NCBI GenBank assembly: GCA_023614405.1
Contig: CM042684.1
Location: forward strand, 470,093,650 to 470,157,649
Source of the DNA: Avena insularis
Lineage: Eukaryota; Streptophyta; Magnoliopsida; Poales; Poaceae
DNA: 64,000 bases
Reading direction: 5' to 3'
Shown: positions 32,902 to 45,400 of the stretch, piece by piece
Layout of the letters: every line of letters begins with the position of its first letter
How positions within the stretch are numbered: the first letter of the stretch is position 1
Translations under genes and position numbers: made by a program
The notes under the pieces: generated by a model
Database searches by the model: none
What the model saw: only the letters and a program-made list of their open reading frames with translations
Told to the model about the DNA's origin: nothing

Positions 32902-35580
32902 AGGCGTTAAAGAAAAGTACTTATTGAAAGATAACCCAAAAGTTTTAGATGAGTCTTGGAAGTTATTACTTCAGTAATAACTGCTCCTTATCTTTTTTAT
33001 TTGCTTTTTGTGCCAAGAGTAACCTCTAATAAGAGATAAGTAATGATTGGGAAAGTTGCTGTCCCGAAACAGATTTCTGTGCTTCACTGTAAAAATTCGT
33101 GTAAAATCTCTGTATGTCCTTTTGAGGCGTGAATTTTTGTGCTTCTGCCCCAGGTTTTTATCTAACTTTTGTTAGTTCAACACTTTTTGATTTGAGTAAC
33201 AGAAGGTCTTCGAAAAAATTCGTCTTTACCTGCTGGTCCGTTTTAACAGATTTCTGCCATTATTTGCATTTGCTTCTTGTTGATTCCTTTTTGAGTTCTT
33301 TTGGGGAATTGAGCTTTTTGAGGGAAGTGATACAGTAGCTTGTCTTTTAATGGAAGTTTTATTTGTGTTGGAACTAAACCTAAAGACTTATTATCTTGAG
33401 TGCACTAATGTTGCTAATAAAGATCGTGTGAAGTTTTGTATGAAGGAAAAATTTCAGGTGTATGGAAGAAATGAGTAATGAGATGAAGAATTGACTAAAG
33501 CTCAAGCTTGGGTATGCCACACGTGTAATCCGAAGAAATATCCAAGAAGTACAAGCGTCAAAGCTTGGGGATGCCCAAGGCATCCCCTTCTTCATTAATA
33601 AAAATCCCAGATTTCTTCCAAACACTTCATTTTTTATTGTTTCATGCACGGTTGTGTTGTTCTTGGAGCATCTTCTTTTTCATTTTCATTTTGGTTTTTC
33701 GTTTGCTTGGTTTTATTAGTTTGCTGAATAAATTGGTTGGACCCCCTCTTTCATGCATTGGTTTTCAAATAGTTTGGTTTGGATTGGAAAAGAGTAGGAA
33801 AGTTCATGCTTAAGTGGTAAAGGGAGCTTGTTTTTGACTGTGATTCATGCTTTGTAATGCCATGCTTGATATTGTTTTGGCTTTAGGCTTAGTATTCTTT
33901 GTTGTAGCATGACTTGTTATAAACAATTGAGATTGCTTAACGTGCCTTGGAAGAATCATGCGTTGTTTTAGCATATTAAAGCATAGTATTGTGGTATTCT
34001 CCTTTGATGTTTTATTTGGGTTGACTTGGGACATGCTCACACCATGTTATGACTATCCCAAGTCACCATAGCCTTTATGATCCTTTAGTTTTCAACTTGT
34101 AATGTCACTTTATGCTTTGATTAATGATATTTTGTCGCTCTGCATGATTATGGCCATTATTGCTCTCTTAGTTGGTCGCTCCCAGTCTTTTGCTAGCCTC
34201 CATAACCAAGTATGAGTTCCACTCATGCATCCAATTCCAAATAAAACCAAGTTTTTCCAAAGATTCCACCATACCTACCTATTAGTATTTGCTATTCCAA
34301 GTATATTCATGTTTTTATCTACCTTCCGAATTAAACTTGTTATGAGAAAATTAGTGATTAAAGCTCTCACGAACTTGATGGCACACTTTACTTTCTTGCA
34401 CTTAATAAACTTGAACCATTGCGTCCATCTTTGTTGCGTATATGTTGTGCTTTATAAGTTGAAGTTAGCAGAACCATGTATCATGGGGAACGCTTTCAAC
34501 ATTTCACCTGTACTTTGTACCCCGTTAATATCATGTTCTTTTGCTTATGGATCCCGGCGGTGTGAAATAAAAGGGGAACTTGTAAGATCATGAAGTTTGT
34601 ATTTGTGTTAGAGAAACGTCTGGGTCGCTAGCCTAAGCCATGCCTAATCATGGTGGAAACTTGCAGCATAACCATAATGAACACTCTATGAAGCATCCTC
34701 AATAAAAACCTATGCAAATAGCAAATAAAAAAGATCGTTGAGATGCTCATTGTCTGCTTGCCTTGTCATTTTGATTATGGGATAGCTCCTGTATCATGTG
34801 CAAGGGGTACCCCGTTGGCGGTTCTCTATGATACATATGTACTTACAATGACAAGAGTTTACTTGTGACTAAAGTTGAGTAGCATGGGGTTCGGTCTTCG
34901 TAAGTAAGGGGCATGAGATTTCGGCTTATAATTTGTCAAGCATATCCTCTTAGTTGTGTCACTTTAACCTTAATCACCTTCAAGATGCTTATGATAGGGG
35001 CAATGAGTGCTGAAAACTAATAAGTATCATAATTTTTGGAAGCTCTTTATGAGACTTGAATCCCTACTTCCTTCTATGAAGGCCCTTTCTTTTACTTTTA
35101 TGTTGAGTCTCCACCTTCTACCTTTATGCACATACTTTGAGAGCATAGTGGCCATTCTTAGTTCTATGTGCATTGTCCCAAGACTTCTTGATTGATGCAT
35201 AGCTTTGATATTGCTTGTTTTAAACTATTAGTCACTCTTATGAACTTTGAAGGTGTCCTATGTATTTATATTTTCTACTCTATAAGGGACAAGCTGAATG
35301 CCACTATACTATATTTTCTTTATGTGAAACAAATAAACGTTTTGCAAAGCATTGTTATTCATGAACCTTTTGTTGGTACCTTTTCATGTTACAACATAGT
35401 TGCTATGTCTTATTGTTAGAACTTTATCTTTCATGCTATGTTGAAGTACTATGATCCCAGCTATTAATGTTTTACAAATACTTTGATCAAGTTTATGATG
35501 GTGCATGTCACCTCAAAAAATATTCTTTCTTTTTATCACTTACCTACTCGAGGACGAGCAGGAGTTAAGCTTGGGGATGT
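32902..35580 (+). other. Non-coding interior of the non-autonomous element
   Basis: About 2.7 kb of AT-rich sequence with only short frames. It contains the phrase AAGCTTGGGGATGCCC (33561) and ends GACGAGCAGGAGTTAAGC then TTGGGGATGT before the 3' LTR; the same AAGCTTGGGGATG phrase therefore occurs twice. The final part is the polypurine tract region (about 35551-35580). Confidence 0.7.
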
Positions 35581-35713
35581 TGATACGTTCCTAACGTATC
35601 CATAATTTTTGATGTTCCATGTTTGGTTTATATCTACTTTCTTATGTTTTGTCCACACTTTGGAGTACTTTCTACACACTTTCTTGGACTAACCTATTAA
35701 CAAGATGCCACAG
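35581..35713 (+). repeat. Truncated 3' LTR
   Basis: TGATACGTTCC to GATGCCACAGT matches the first 133 bp of the 5' LTR, then homology stops abruptly inside the LTR. The following GC-rich sequence is from a different element. Confidence 0.9.
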
Positions 35714-36170
35714 TGGCAGCACGCCGCCAACGAATCGAGCCCGCGCGGGTGCCAAGCTTCGAGAAATCCGACCACGCCGCATGGCGGCCGTGGCGGTGGG
35801 CGGGCAGGGTAGGTGAGCCTTGAACTGGCGCTGGCGCGAGGTGAGCGCCGACGGATGGGTTAGAGTTGGCGGCGGCGTCGACGGGGTTGGTGGGCGGCGC
35901 TGAAGTGGGTGGGGGGAAGAAGAGAGTGCGCACGCGGGAGGGAAAAGTCCGGCGGTTGGTTCTTCCCGCGCGTCGCCAGCGATAGCGCGCGCTGTAGCCG
36001 GAGCCCAATATTTTGTGCTCCAAATAGCGCAAAATGCAGCGCCGCGCTAAAAATTTACCGTGTGCCTCATTTTGGCGCATCTGCTGAGGGCGCTTACAGC
36101 GCGCGGTAAAAAAGCTGTTATTTTAGCGCTGCGCTATTTTAGCGCCTCTGCTGGAGATGCTCTTAAAATA
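35714..36170. mobile_element. Truncated MITE-like DNA element (right end only)
   Basis: GC-rich sequence rich in GCGC, TAGCGC and GCGCTAAAA motifs ends GCGCCTCTGCTGGAGATGC then TCTTA. Reversed, that end reads GAGCATCTCCAGCAG, a terminal motif I associate with grass PIF/Harbinger-like MITEs (3-bp TTA/TAA target). The expected left terminus is missing: the block begins at the break in the 3' LTR. The ORFs over it have no domains. Confidence 0.5.
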
Positions 36171-37714
36171 CAAGGCAATCTTAGACATACTTAAAATAAA
36201 CGGGCCAGTTTGTCTCTGACTAGACCCCCATTTTTATATCTATTTGGGCACCTTGTAACCCTGAATGCATTTCAGCATATAAGGGGGGCTAGGGAGCACG
36301 TGTAAGGGACAACTTACACAACTCCACACGACATGACACAATTAGGCGAGACATGTGATACACATATAACTCACATGAATCGAGGGATACAAAACAGATT
36401 ACGCCCCAAAAAGGAGTATAATTATTACGGAAGGTGTTTTCCAAGACCCAAACCTACCTAAATCCTTTTATGTGTGCCAACCTGTTGGATCTTCGCACAT
36501 ACGCCTCCCTTTTTATTATTGTCACTATAACAAGGCACACGTCTAGTCATTGTGCTCGCGCTTAGGCGGAGAACCAAAGATGCTAGGGATAAATATATTG
36601 GGAAAACTGCATACGCGACACTTTTTTCGCTCGACACATCTGATGCGATGTTTGTGGCACGGTAAATTTTTGTGCATACGTTTTGCATAATACTTCCATA
36701 TTCATTGTTGGTTCAAATACATTAATAAATTCCAAAAAATCTAATAAAACCCAGAAAAGTGTAATAAATATAGATATATTTACATAGTCCTAAATGCCTC
36801 TTAACTCTATCTACATGATTCTGGATTCATCCAACCGCATTGTTTGACGCATTTGAGCATTCTTCTTCAGTTACCTTCTTTCCTTCTTCATATTTCCTTA
36901 TATTCTTGTTTTCCCCTTCAGAGAGCTCTGACGACTCTTCAACGCTATTTCTTCCTTCACCGGCTTTGTTCTTCTGGTCAGCTTAGCCCTCTTTCTCCCA
37001 ATCTTCTAACCCGCGCTTCTTGCCTACAGTGGGTAACTTCAACTCCGGATCCCCGTCGTTCTCTGTGTGCCTTAGGCTGCCGACCTCGTCACGGGTCTGA
37101 AAGAGATATCATATAGATTAAAGAAGAAAGATGGTATATAGATGAGATGAGGACCATACCTTAGACTCGGGAACACCGGTGGAGGACTCTGGCGCGACTT
37201 CATAGGCTTTGCCAGATCGACGGATAATACCCGATGTGGACAACCTACATTTTGGGCTTTCCCTATATCATATAAGAAGGAGGGCTAGGAAGTTTCCTTT
37301 TCGAGAATCGATAGGGCTGGGAAGTGCGGATTAGGGTTTATTTTATGGGCTCTAAAACTATTGCGGACAACTATATTGGTCATATTTGTACAAATGGCTC
37401 ATACATGGAGGTCGAGATATAAAGGCCGGACTACGCAGTTGTGGACCACACTAATCAGCGAGACGAACCCGAGCAGTCAGCGGGACGTGTTTGACCACTC
37501 TCCAGTGTGGCACAACTTTTAGCATCGTTTCAATTGGCCGACGAAATAATTAATGCATCTGTTGTCCAAGCATGGCATGAGAAAGCTTCGCTCTTGCATG
37601 CCACCTACCATGCCACGATTATGTTCCGGAATGTGATCTTTCATGACACATAATTATCTACCCCCTTAATAGGCACCGAGAAAACTCATCGTCGGTAAAG
37701 AAGTACCGCCTATA
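36171..37714. other. Unassigned DNA, possibly interior of a CACTA derivative
   Basis: No recognised coding sequence. The block 36330-36480 contains CACATATAACTCACATGAAT and similar moderate-complexity sequence. A plus-strand frame 36844-37116 has no domain. It leads up to the CACTA-type right end at 37732, so it may be the body of a non-autonomous CACTA whose left end I cannot find. Confidence 0.3.
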
Positions 37715-37732
37715 GGGGTATTTTTTGTAGTG
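37678..37732 (-). mobile_element. Orphan CACTA terminus
   Basis: Read on the minus strand from 37732, the sequence is CACTACAAAAAATACCCC followed by TATAGGCGGTACTTC and, further in, CGACGATGAGTTTTCTCGG. CACTACAAAAA is the diagnostic CACTA (En/Spm) end. The three bases outside are TGT. No opposite end with the same target bases was found in the window. Confidence 0.6.
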
Positions 37733-38585
37733 TGTGGGTAAAACACTACCTTATGTATCGATTCTTTTTATAGTGCACAACCGAAGCATGCTCGCATTTT
37801 AATGTTTAAATGAAGAAATATGGATTTCTTAGTGTAAAGACAAGCGAACGCCTTTTTTCTGCCAAATTTCACTTATCTATTAATAATCATCGGTAGAAGT
37901 GCAAAGAAGCCTCAAAACTTAATAAAAATTACAAAAAAGATCCATGGACCATCTAGTGACAACGATGTGCATGTCGTCGTTCTCACCAATTCATCACCGG
38001 AGCCAAACAAAGCTTGCAATAGTAGAGTATTTCAGTAGACAGGCAAAAAAAAGCGAGATGTTAAGGCCACAAAGGACCAACGCGCCAGAGCAAGCAGCAA
38101 GCAGCGACAGTAGGTCATAAGAGATTGATCTGAAATCACACAAACAAACACAAAAACCGACCGTATCCCAGGAAATTAGCCAGACATATGAGTGCGCGCG
38201 CTCTCCGCTAGCGCTAACGCACAACTGAGGATAGGACGAGAAGGACTTTATTCATAAAAGAAAGTTAATTCTTTAATTAAGCGACCCACCTATGAAGTGA
38301 CACAAAGTTTGGAGGATCCAGAAAATGGGAAACATTTTGTAGACACGCGATTGTTCTTTTTCTAGAAAATGGAATAGCAACTTCCGGATGAGTGTTGTTG
38401 TTGACAGATGAATCATGTGATGTGAACCCTCCTTATTTATCGGCACAAGTGATGACACAGCATCAACCGTACGTGACTACGCCTGCCTCAAGGCTGGAGC
38501 AGGGGCAGATCAGGCCTAGCTCGGCCCGGCTTTGACGAGATACGACCAGACAGCAGATGCGTTGTATCCCGCGCGAAACGAGATG
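37733..38585. other. Low-copy DNA left of the Tekay insertion
   Basis: AT-rich then mixed sequence with no open frame of note. It ends CGCGAAACG followed by AGATG (38581-38585), the left target site of the Tekay-type element; the same locus resumes at 50624. Confidence 0.45.
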
Positions 38586-41530
38586 TGTAATACTATAGTA
38601 TTAAAAAGAATGTAGCTTCTATGCAACATGTCAATTTCTGAATCGGTTCATTGACTTACATAGAATATAGATGAAATAACAAAGTAATAATTCGTGTATC
38701 ATGAATAACGAAGATCCAGAAGATTCATTTATTACAAAAGTCGCTTAGCTCGAAGGCTAGCTCACACATAAATCAAGTAGCAACACAAATAAAGATACTA
38801 CTCCATCTTCAAATTGCCCACGAGGGAACAAGTGTCGAGTGGAGTACCGCGACCTATAACGAATCACTCGGAATCGGTATAACCTGCAACATGAAACGTA
38901 GCAGCCCCGAAGGGTCAATACATGAAATGTATGGCAAGTAGCGCTAAGGTAAAGGAGACAATGCACCTAGCATCTACATGCTTATTTGGCTAGTGGAGCT
39001 TTGGCTAGCTTGCACTTTTCAAACACATTGATCCTATTTTCGTAAATCATTTAATTCACAGCAACCTATTAAGTTCATCCATCAAGTTTTAGTAATTAGA
39101 AAATAAGGATGAGTGAGAATATGTCATAGTCTCAAGATCAAGTAACTCAATCGTCCGTAACCGGAGACACGGCTAAGTACTTAGTTTTACACCCTGCAGG
39201 GGTTTATACACTTTACCCACGTGACCTGGCCAACCCAGCTCGTACCACCACACGCATATTGTGTGATGATAGGGAGAAGTCCAAGATGGGACCTTTCGGG
39301 AAGTAGATCACCAAACCCCACTGCGACCGGTCCCAACCTATCATTCATTACATCTCTGGCCACGCTGGGTTCGGATCACCACGACCTACTAAGTCCAACC
39401 AGCCACCCATTCTTACTGGCATATGGTTGCACACGTAAGCTACCATAATAAAGAGAACCAATCCTTCTCAGTACCCTGGGCGGCATTCCCCACCATTAAC
39501 CACACTTCGATGACCATCCAACCATTCCGCCCAGGTAGTTCATTAACATTAAGTTGTTTTAGTTTGAAGCAAACACAACTCCACCATAGTGTGATCCCTC
39601 CCCCCCCCCCCCCCCGTCTTCACAGCAGGTCTAAGCACATCTACTGGGCGAGGCTCAACTACAAGGAAAAATCCTACCACAATATATAGGATATAGCGTA
39701 GTATAGTAGTTCCTACACAATAACTACAGAATACACTATACATGCATAAGAGAAAATAGTAGGACAATGGTATGAACAAAAGAGCATCTACTTGCCTTGG
39801 CGGTAGGAGTCGAGGGTACAATCCTCGCAGAAACAAGCGTTGCACTCGTCACAATCTACACGATACAAAACAACACATAAACAACATACCAAACATAAGC
39901 AAGTGCACAAATGCATGCATGATAGCTCAACAAGGTTTTCAGTAACCTCTCGGTGTTCTCTGATCAATTCTACTTCTGAATGATGCATGAGAAAATATTT
40001 AATGCAAAGAAAACAATTTATGCATAAAAGAGGTCTAGTTAATAGGTCTTTGGTCAAAACATTGCACCAAGGCTGTAAACAGTATAGAACAAATTTGACA
40101 AAATACTAATGGATAGATAACTCCAATTAGGGCCTAGACCAAAAGGAATTACGCCAAAAAGGTTTACAGAACATTTTCTGTGAATTAAATACTACTTTAA
40201 GCATTTCTATAATCTCAGGAAAATACATACTATAAACCTAGGATACTATTGCAGAATAAAATTCTACACAATTTTGCGAATCCAACGATACCTTATTTGC
40301 ATTTTTTGGCCAAGTAGATCTTTTTCTACAAATTTTAGAAGTTAAAACAATTTTCTGCAATTTTTACTAAAATCAGAATTCGGGGAATATTCGAATATTC
40401 CCTGACGCTGAGCCTGGCCGGCGCTGACTGGGCTTTGACCAGTCAGCGGCTAAATCGATCAATCGTGACTGAGCCGTTGGCTCGGGATCCGGCGGCTGGA
40501 AACACCCGGCGTGCTCACTTTGAGTTGGCGGCGGCGTGATCGGCGACGGCGGCAGTTCAGCGGGTCCGGCGGGGTCCGGCGGCGGCGAGGTGGTGCACGG
40601 GGTGCGGCAGGAGGCGGTGGTCTCGGCGGCGGGGTTGGCTCGAGCTGGGGCGGTCTCAGGTCGCGGCACGACACGGATGGAGCGGCGGCGGGTCGGAGGT
40701 GCTCCGGCGGGGTCCGGTGGCAGCGGCAGCTCCCCAATGTCCTGCAGGCGAGGGAAAAGGTGAGGCAGGTGACGGCAAGGCGGAAAGGCGAGGGAAAAGG
40801 GGCTCGGTGGCAGCGGCGCGAGCTCACCGGCGTAATGGCGGCGACGACGACGAACTCCGGCGAGGAATTCCTCGGAGCTGGCGGCGGCGTAGTTGGGAAC
40901 AAGGAGGGGAAAAGGATCGGGTTGGCGAGGGCTTTAAGGGGGGTTGGAGAGAAACACGAGGCGGAAACAGCTCCCGCAGAAATCGGCGATTCCGGCGAGG
41001 TCGGTGGCCTCGGCGTCCGTGCTCGTGTCGAGCACGGTCGATCTTGCTCAGCTGGCAGTGGGCCAAGGCGGCGGTCTTCGCATTCTTGGCAAGGCGGCTA
41101 TCTGCCGCTCGCTGGCAGGCGGCTCCCGGGTGGGCTGCTGGGCCGCGGTGGCCTGGCGAGTTTTTCCTTTCTTTTTTTTTCTTTTTTTTTGAACAGTATC
41201 TGAACCTGCTGTACTGTTTGTCTATTCTGAATTTTTTCTGCACTGCTGTAAATTGGCCATAACTTTTGATCCCGGGCTCCGATTTAGACGAAACAAAGTC
41301 CTACGGGTTCGTAGAGACGAGCTCTACGCAACCATACATCTGGAAAGTCCAAAAGGGGCCATTTTTAAAGATGCAAGGAAAAAACCCTAGTAATCTCATA
41401 TAAGAGATGGAAAGACAAAAATAGGTAGCGCTTTGGCCAAAAGACTTTAAAACTGAATTTTTGCAAATGTGATCATGAATGCAATGGCATGTATGAATGC
41501 AGTGCCAAATCTAGAATTTGGGATGTGACA
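38586..41530 (-). repeat. 3' LTR of the Tekay-type element
   Basis: Plus-strand ends are TGTAATACTATAG and GGGATGTGACA. It contains a GC-rich block (about 40430-41160) producing long chance frames in several phases on both strands, which are not genes. A 16-C run (39600-39615) is unique to this copy. Confidence 0.95.
39600..39615 (+). repeat. 16-bp poly-C run
   Basis: A homopolymer of 16 C's in the 3' LTR, where the other LTR has CTCCCCCGTC. It arose after insertion by slippage, or is an assembly artefact. Confidence 0.9.
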
Positions 41531-41544
41531 AGACTAACCCCCTT
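41531..41544 (-). other. Polypurine tract of the Tekay-type element
   Basis: On the minus strand AAGGGGGTTAGTCT directly precedes the 3' LTR start TGTCACATCCC, the expected place for plus-strand priming. Confidence 0.75.
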
Positions 41545-42412
41545 AAGATGAATCTCGTCCTCGAGATTCGACGTGGCTAGCAAATAGGTGCGGGTGGTCC
41601 TCTCGGAGGTCATCCTCTCGCTCCTAGGTAGCTTCCTCTTAGGTGTGATGGCTCCATTGTACCTTGAAGAACCTGATCGTCTTGCTGCGTGTGAATCTCT
41701 CTGCTGTTTCCAAGATCTTGACCGGTTTCTCCTCATAGGTCAAGTCGTTTTCCAGCTGAACCTCCTCAAGCGACACAGTATCTCTCAATGGTGTATCCAT
41801 CATCTCTGGATGGCACTTCTTCAGCTGGGACACATGGAACACGTCGTGAACAGCGGATAGAACCTCTGGCATCTCCAGCTGGTACGCAACCTCTCATTTG
41901 CGTGCTAGGATCTTGTAGGGCCCTATAAACCGAGGTGCCAGCTTGCCTTTAATCCCAAAACGCTTAATTCCACGTAGTGGCGAAACTCTGAGGTAGGCTC
42001 GATCTCCAATGTCATACACCACCTCCTTGCGCTTAGCATCAGCATAACTCTTCTACCTTGACTGTGCTACCTTCAGCCTATCTCGAATCAAGCTGACCTT
42101 CTCCTCAGCATCCTTGATCAAATCAGGTCCAAACAACTGACGCTCACCTACACCATCCCACAACAATGGTGTCCGGCACCTCTTACCATATAGCACATCA
42201 AACGGCGATGTCTTGATGCTAGTCTGGTAGCTGTTGTTGTATGAAAACTCAGCATAAGGCAAATTCTCATCCCATCTAGAGCCATGAGCTAGAGCACAGG
42301 CTCTCAACATATCCTCCAAAATCTGATTCACCCTCTCGGTCTGACCATCCGTCTGGGGGTGGAAAGCTGTGCTAAACTCCAACCTTGTTCCCAACGACTC
42401 ATGTAGCTGGCG
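41545..42412 (-). pseudogene. Integrase C-terminal half and chromodomain, broken
   Basis: This continues the gag-pol frame after the TAG at 42413-42415. The first piece (42394-42053) has FHPQTDGQTERVNQILEDML with the catalytic Glu of the D,D,E triad, and ends at a TAG (42053-42055). The next part reads KRFGIKGKLAPRFIGPYKIL (GPY/F-type domain) and meets a TGA at 41894-41896. The last (41872-41639) has MPEVLSAVHDVFHVSQLKKC and a chromodomain segment KPVKILETAERFTRSKTIRF then KVQWSHH, stopped by a TAA at 41639-41641 and a further TAG in the motif EEAT-x-ERED. The chromodomain is thought to guide integration to heterochromatin. All stops are single-base changes, in one frame. Confidence 0.9.
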
Positions 42413-45400
42413 CTATAAGTGAGAGGTAAATTGGGTGCCTCTATCTGACACAATGCTCTTAGGAACTCCATGCAGGCACACAACTCTATTCATGTAGATC
42501 TTGGCTAACTTAGAACTGGTATAAGTGGTCTTCACGGGTATAAAGTGGGCTACCTTGGTTAAGTGATCCACCACTACCCAAATAGAGTCGTATCCTGACC
42601 TCGTCCTGGGCAGTCCTATGATGAAGTCCATTCCAACTCTATCCCACTTCCAATCAGGTATCGGTAATGGCTGTAGCAACCCCGCTGGCTTCTGGTGCTC
42701 AGCCTTTACCCTACTACACACATCACACAAGGCAATATACTCTGCGATATCTCCCTTCATATTAACCCACCAATACCTTTCCTTCAAATCCATGTACATC
42801 TTTGTGTTACCAGGGTGTATGGAGTATGGCGAGTCATGGGCCTCCTGGAGAATCAACTTCCTAATCTCTTGATCGTTGGGCACGCACAAACGATCTCCAT
42901 ACCATAGTGCTCCTTGTTCATCTTCGTGAAATCCTTCCGCCTTTCCCTTGGTTATGTTTTCCTTTACTCTCCCCAGTTCAGTATCCTCCTTCTGAGCTTC
43001 ACAAATCTTATCCTGTAGTGTTGGCTTGATATCCATCGTTGCCAAGTATCCCTCGGATACTACCTCCAACCTGAGGTCCTTGAGTTGTTCACACAAATCC
43101 TTGGGTAACTCCCCCACTGTCAGGCCATTAGCATAAACCTTGCGACTCAACGCATCTGCTAAAACATTAGCCTTTCCGGGATGATATTGCAGACTCATGT
43201 CATAGTCCTTTATAAGCTCCAACCATCTTCTTTGTCTCATATTCAGCTCCTTCTGGGTGAATATGTATTTCAAGCTCTTGTGATCCGTAAACACATCGCA
43301 ATGCTTACCCATCAGGTAGTGCCTCCATACCTTGAGCGCATGCACAACTGACGCTAATTCCAAGTCATGCGTGGGATAATTCCTCTCGTTATGTTTGAGT
43401 TGGCGCGAGGCATAGGATACCACTCTACCATCCTGCATCAATACACTACCCAGTCCTTGACGAGAGGCATCACAATACACTTGGAAATCCTTCTGAATAT
43501 CTGGCAAACATAGGATAGGTGTGGTCACTAGGCGTTGCTTCAGTTCCTGGAAACTAGCCTCGCACTCCTTGGTCCAATCAAACTTCTTATCCTTCTTCAG
43601 TAGTTCAGTCATTGGCTTTGCAATCTTGGAGAAGTTCTCTATAAACCTCCTGTAATATCCAGCAAGTCCTAAGAAGCTCCTGATATCTCCCACATTCTTG
43701 GGTGAATCCCATTCTGTAACTGACACAACCTTGCTTGGATCAACTGCGACTCCTTCACCCGACACCACGTGTCCAAGAAATCCAACAGCGTTCAACCAGA
43801 ACTCACACTTGCTAAACTTGGCATACAATTTGTGCTCCCTCGGCTTATCCATAATTAGTCGCAGGTGTTTTTCATGTTCAGCATCATCCTTGGAGTATAT
43901 CAATATGTCATCAATAAACACCACCACGAACTTATCCAAGTACTCCATGAATACCTTGTTCATCATGGTCATAAAATATGCCGGAGCATTGGTTAGTCCA
44001 AAAGACATAACTGTATACTCATATAACCCATACCTAGTGGTGAAGGCGGTCTTGGGTACGTCTTCCTCGTGGATCTTCAATTGGAAATACCCCGACCTCA
44101 AGTCAATTTTGGAGAACACCTTCGCTCCTTCCAACTGATCGAACAAGTCATTTATATTGGGCAATGGGTATTTATTCTTGATAGTCACTTCATTAAGTGA
44201 GCGGTAGTCAACCACCAATCTCTTACTACTGTCCTTCTTCTCCATGAATAGAACAGGCGCGCCCCAAGATGATGAACTGGGCTGAATAAATCCCTTGTCC
44301 AATTGCTCCCTAAGCTGCTTCTTTAACTCCTTCAGTTCCTCCACATCCATTTTATACAGCCTCTTGGCTATCGGTCCTGTTCCCGGCATCAAATCAATAA
44401 GAAACTCCACGTCCCTGTCAGGTGGCATCCCTGGCAGCTCATCCGGAAACACATCGGGGTATTCCTTTACTACGGGTACGTTGTCCATGCTAACCCCCTT
44501 AAGAGAGTTCACCTTGGTACCCTCAAGACGTGTTGCTGACTTGAACTTAATATTTATGCCTCGTGGTGTCCTAAGAGAGATGGCACATTGTCCACAATCT
44601 ATCTGACCATCATGCTCGGACAACCAATCCATGCCGAGTATTACATCTAGTCCTTGCGACTCCAAAACTACCAAGTGTGCTGGGAAGCTGTGTGCTCCAA
44701 TCCCTATGGTAAGATCACGACATCCCTTACTAGCTAGCATCTCTCCTCCTGGTGAGATCACTCTAATAATCCCTTTTAGTGACTCAGTGGCTAACTTATG
44801 TTTATCCACAAATGCCCGTGATATGAATGAATGCGATGCGCCAGTATCAAATAGAACAAGTGCAATATGGGAATCGATTGGAAACTTACCAATCACGAGA
44901 TCCGGCTCATCACGGATTTCCCCCATGTTCACATGGTTCACATTCGCCTTCTGGTTGGGTCCAAGCTTGGGTCCCACTCCCGTGTTCTTCTCCGGGCAGG
45001 TACTAGCATAGTGACCTAGCTTCTTGCATTTGTAGCACTCCACATTGCTGAGATCCTTCTTGCTCACATAGTCATGTCCATTGTTCCTCCCAGAGTTGTC
45101 GTGGTGGCTCCTGTGACCATTATGGTGGCGGTCATTTCCTCCACGATGGTGATTGTCACTCCTGTGACCATCGTGGCGATGTCCATTGCTTCCACGGTGG
45201 CTGCGGTCATCTCCGCCATGCCTAGAATGTCCAGAGTGTCCATCATAAGAGATACGGGCGCGGTGGTGTGATCCTGAGGAGTGATGGTTGTTCTTCCTCT
45301 TGCGTCGCTCCACCTGCTGTTGTTTCCCTTCCAGAATTCTGGCCTTGTCCATCAGCTCCTGAAACCTCGGGCAATATACCACGGATAGCTGAAGTGAAAG

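Larger units (their letters stand above)
30498..35713 (+). mobile_element. Non-autonomous Athila/Sabrina-like element, 3' end truncated
   Basis: The 5' LTR (30498-31907) is followed by a tRNA-Asp-type PBS, a single protein-coding region of unknown function (32103-32901), about 2.6 kb of AT-rich sequence without pol, a polypurine-like tract and the first 133 bp of the 3' LTR (35581-35713). There is no gag-pol, so it depended on another element. The layout and PBS type fit the Sabrina-like non-autonomous Athila relatives described in Triticeae; that name is from memory of sequence style. The left flank is CCCGC; the right target site is lost. Confidence 0.88.

Noticed and set aside
3887..37732. 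A giant CACTA element with ends at 3887 and 37732 that captured the exonuclease-like gene
   Set aside because: The ends are of opposite orientation and share CACTACAAAA, but the 3-bp flanks differ (GCA and TGT), the next bases diverge and there are no subterminal repeats at the left.
45064..45271. Open frames opposite to the gag linker
   Set aside because: They mirror the His/Asp-codon repeats of gag in antisense and have no independent support.
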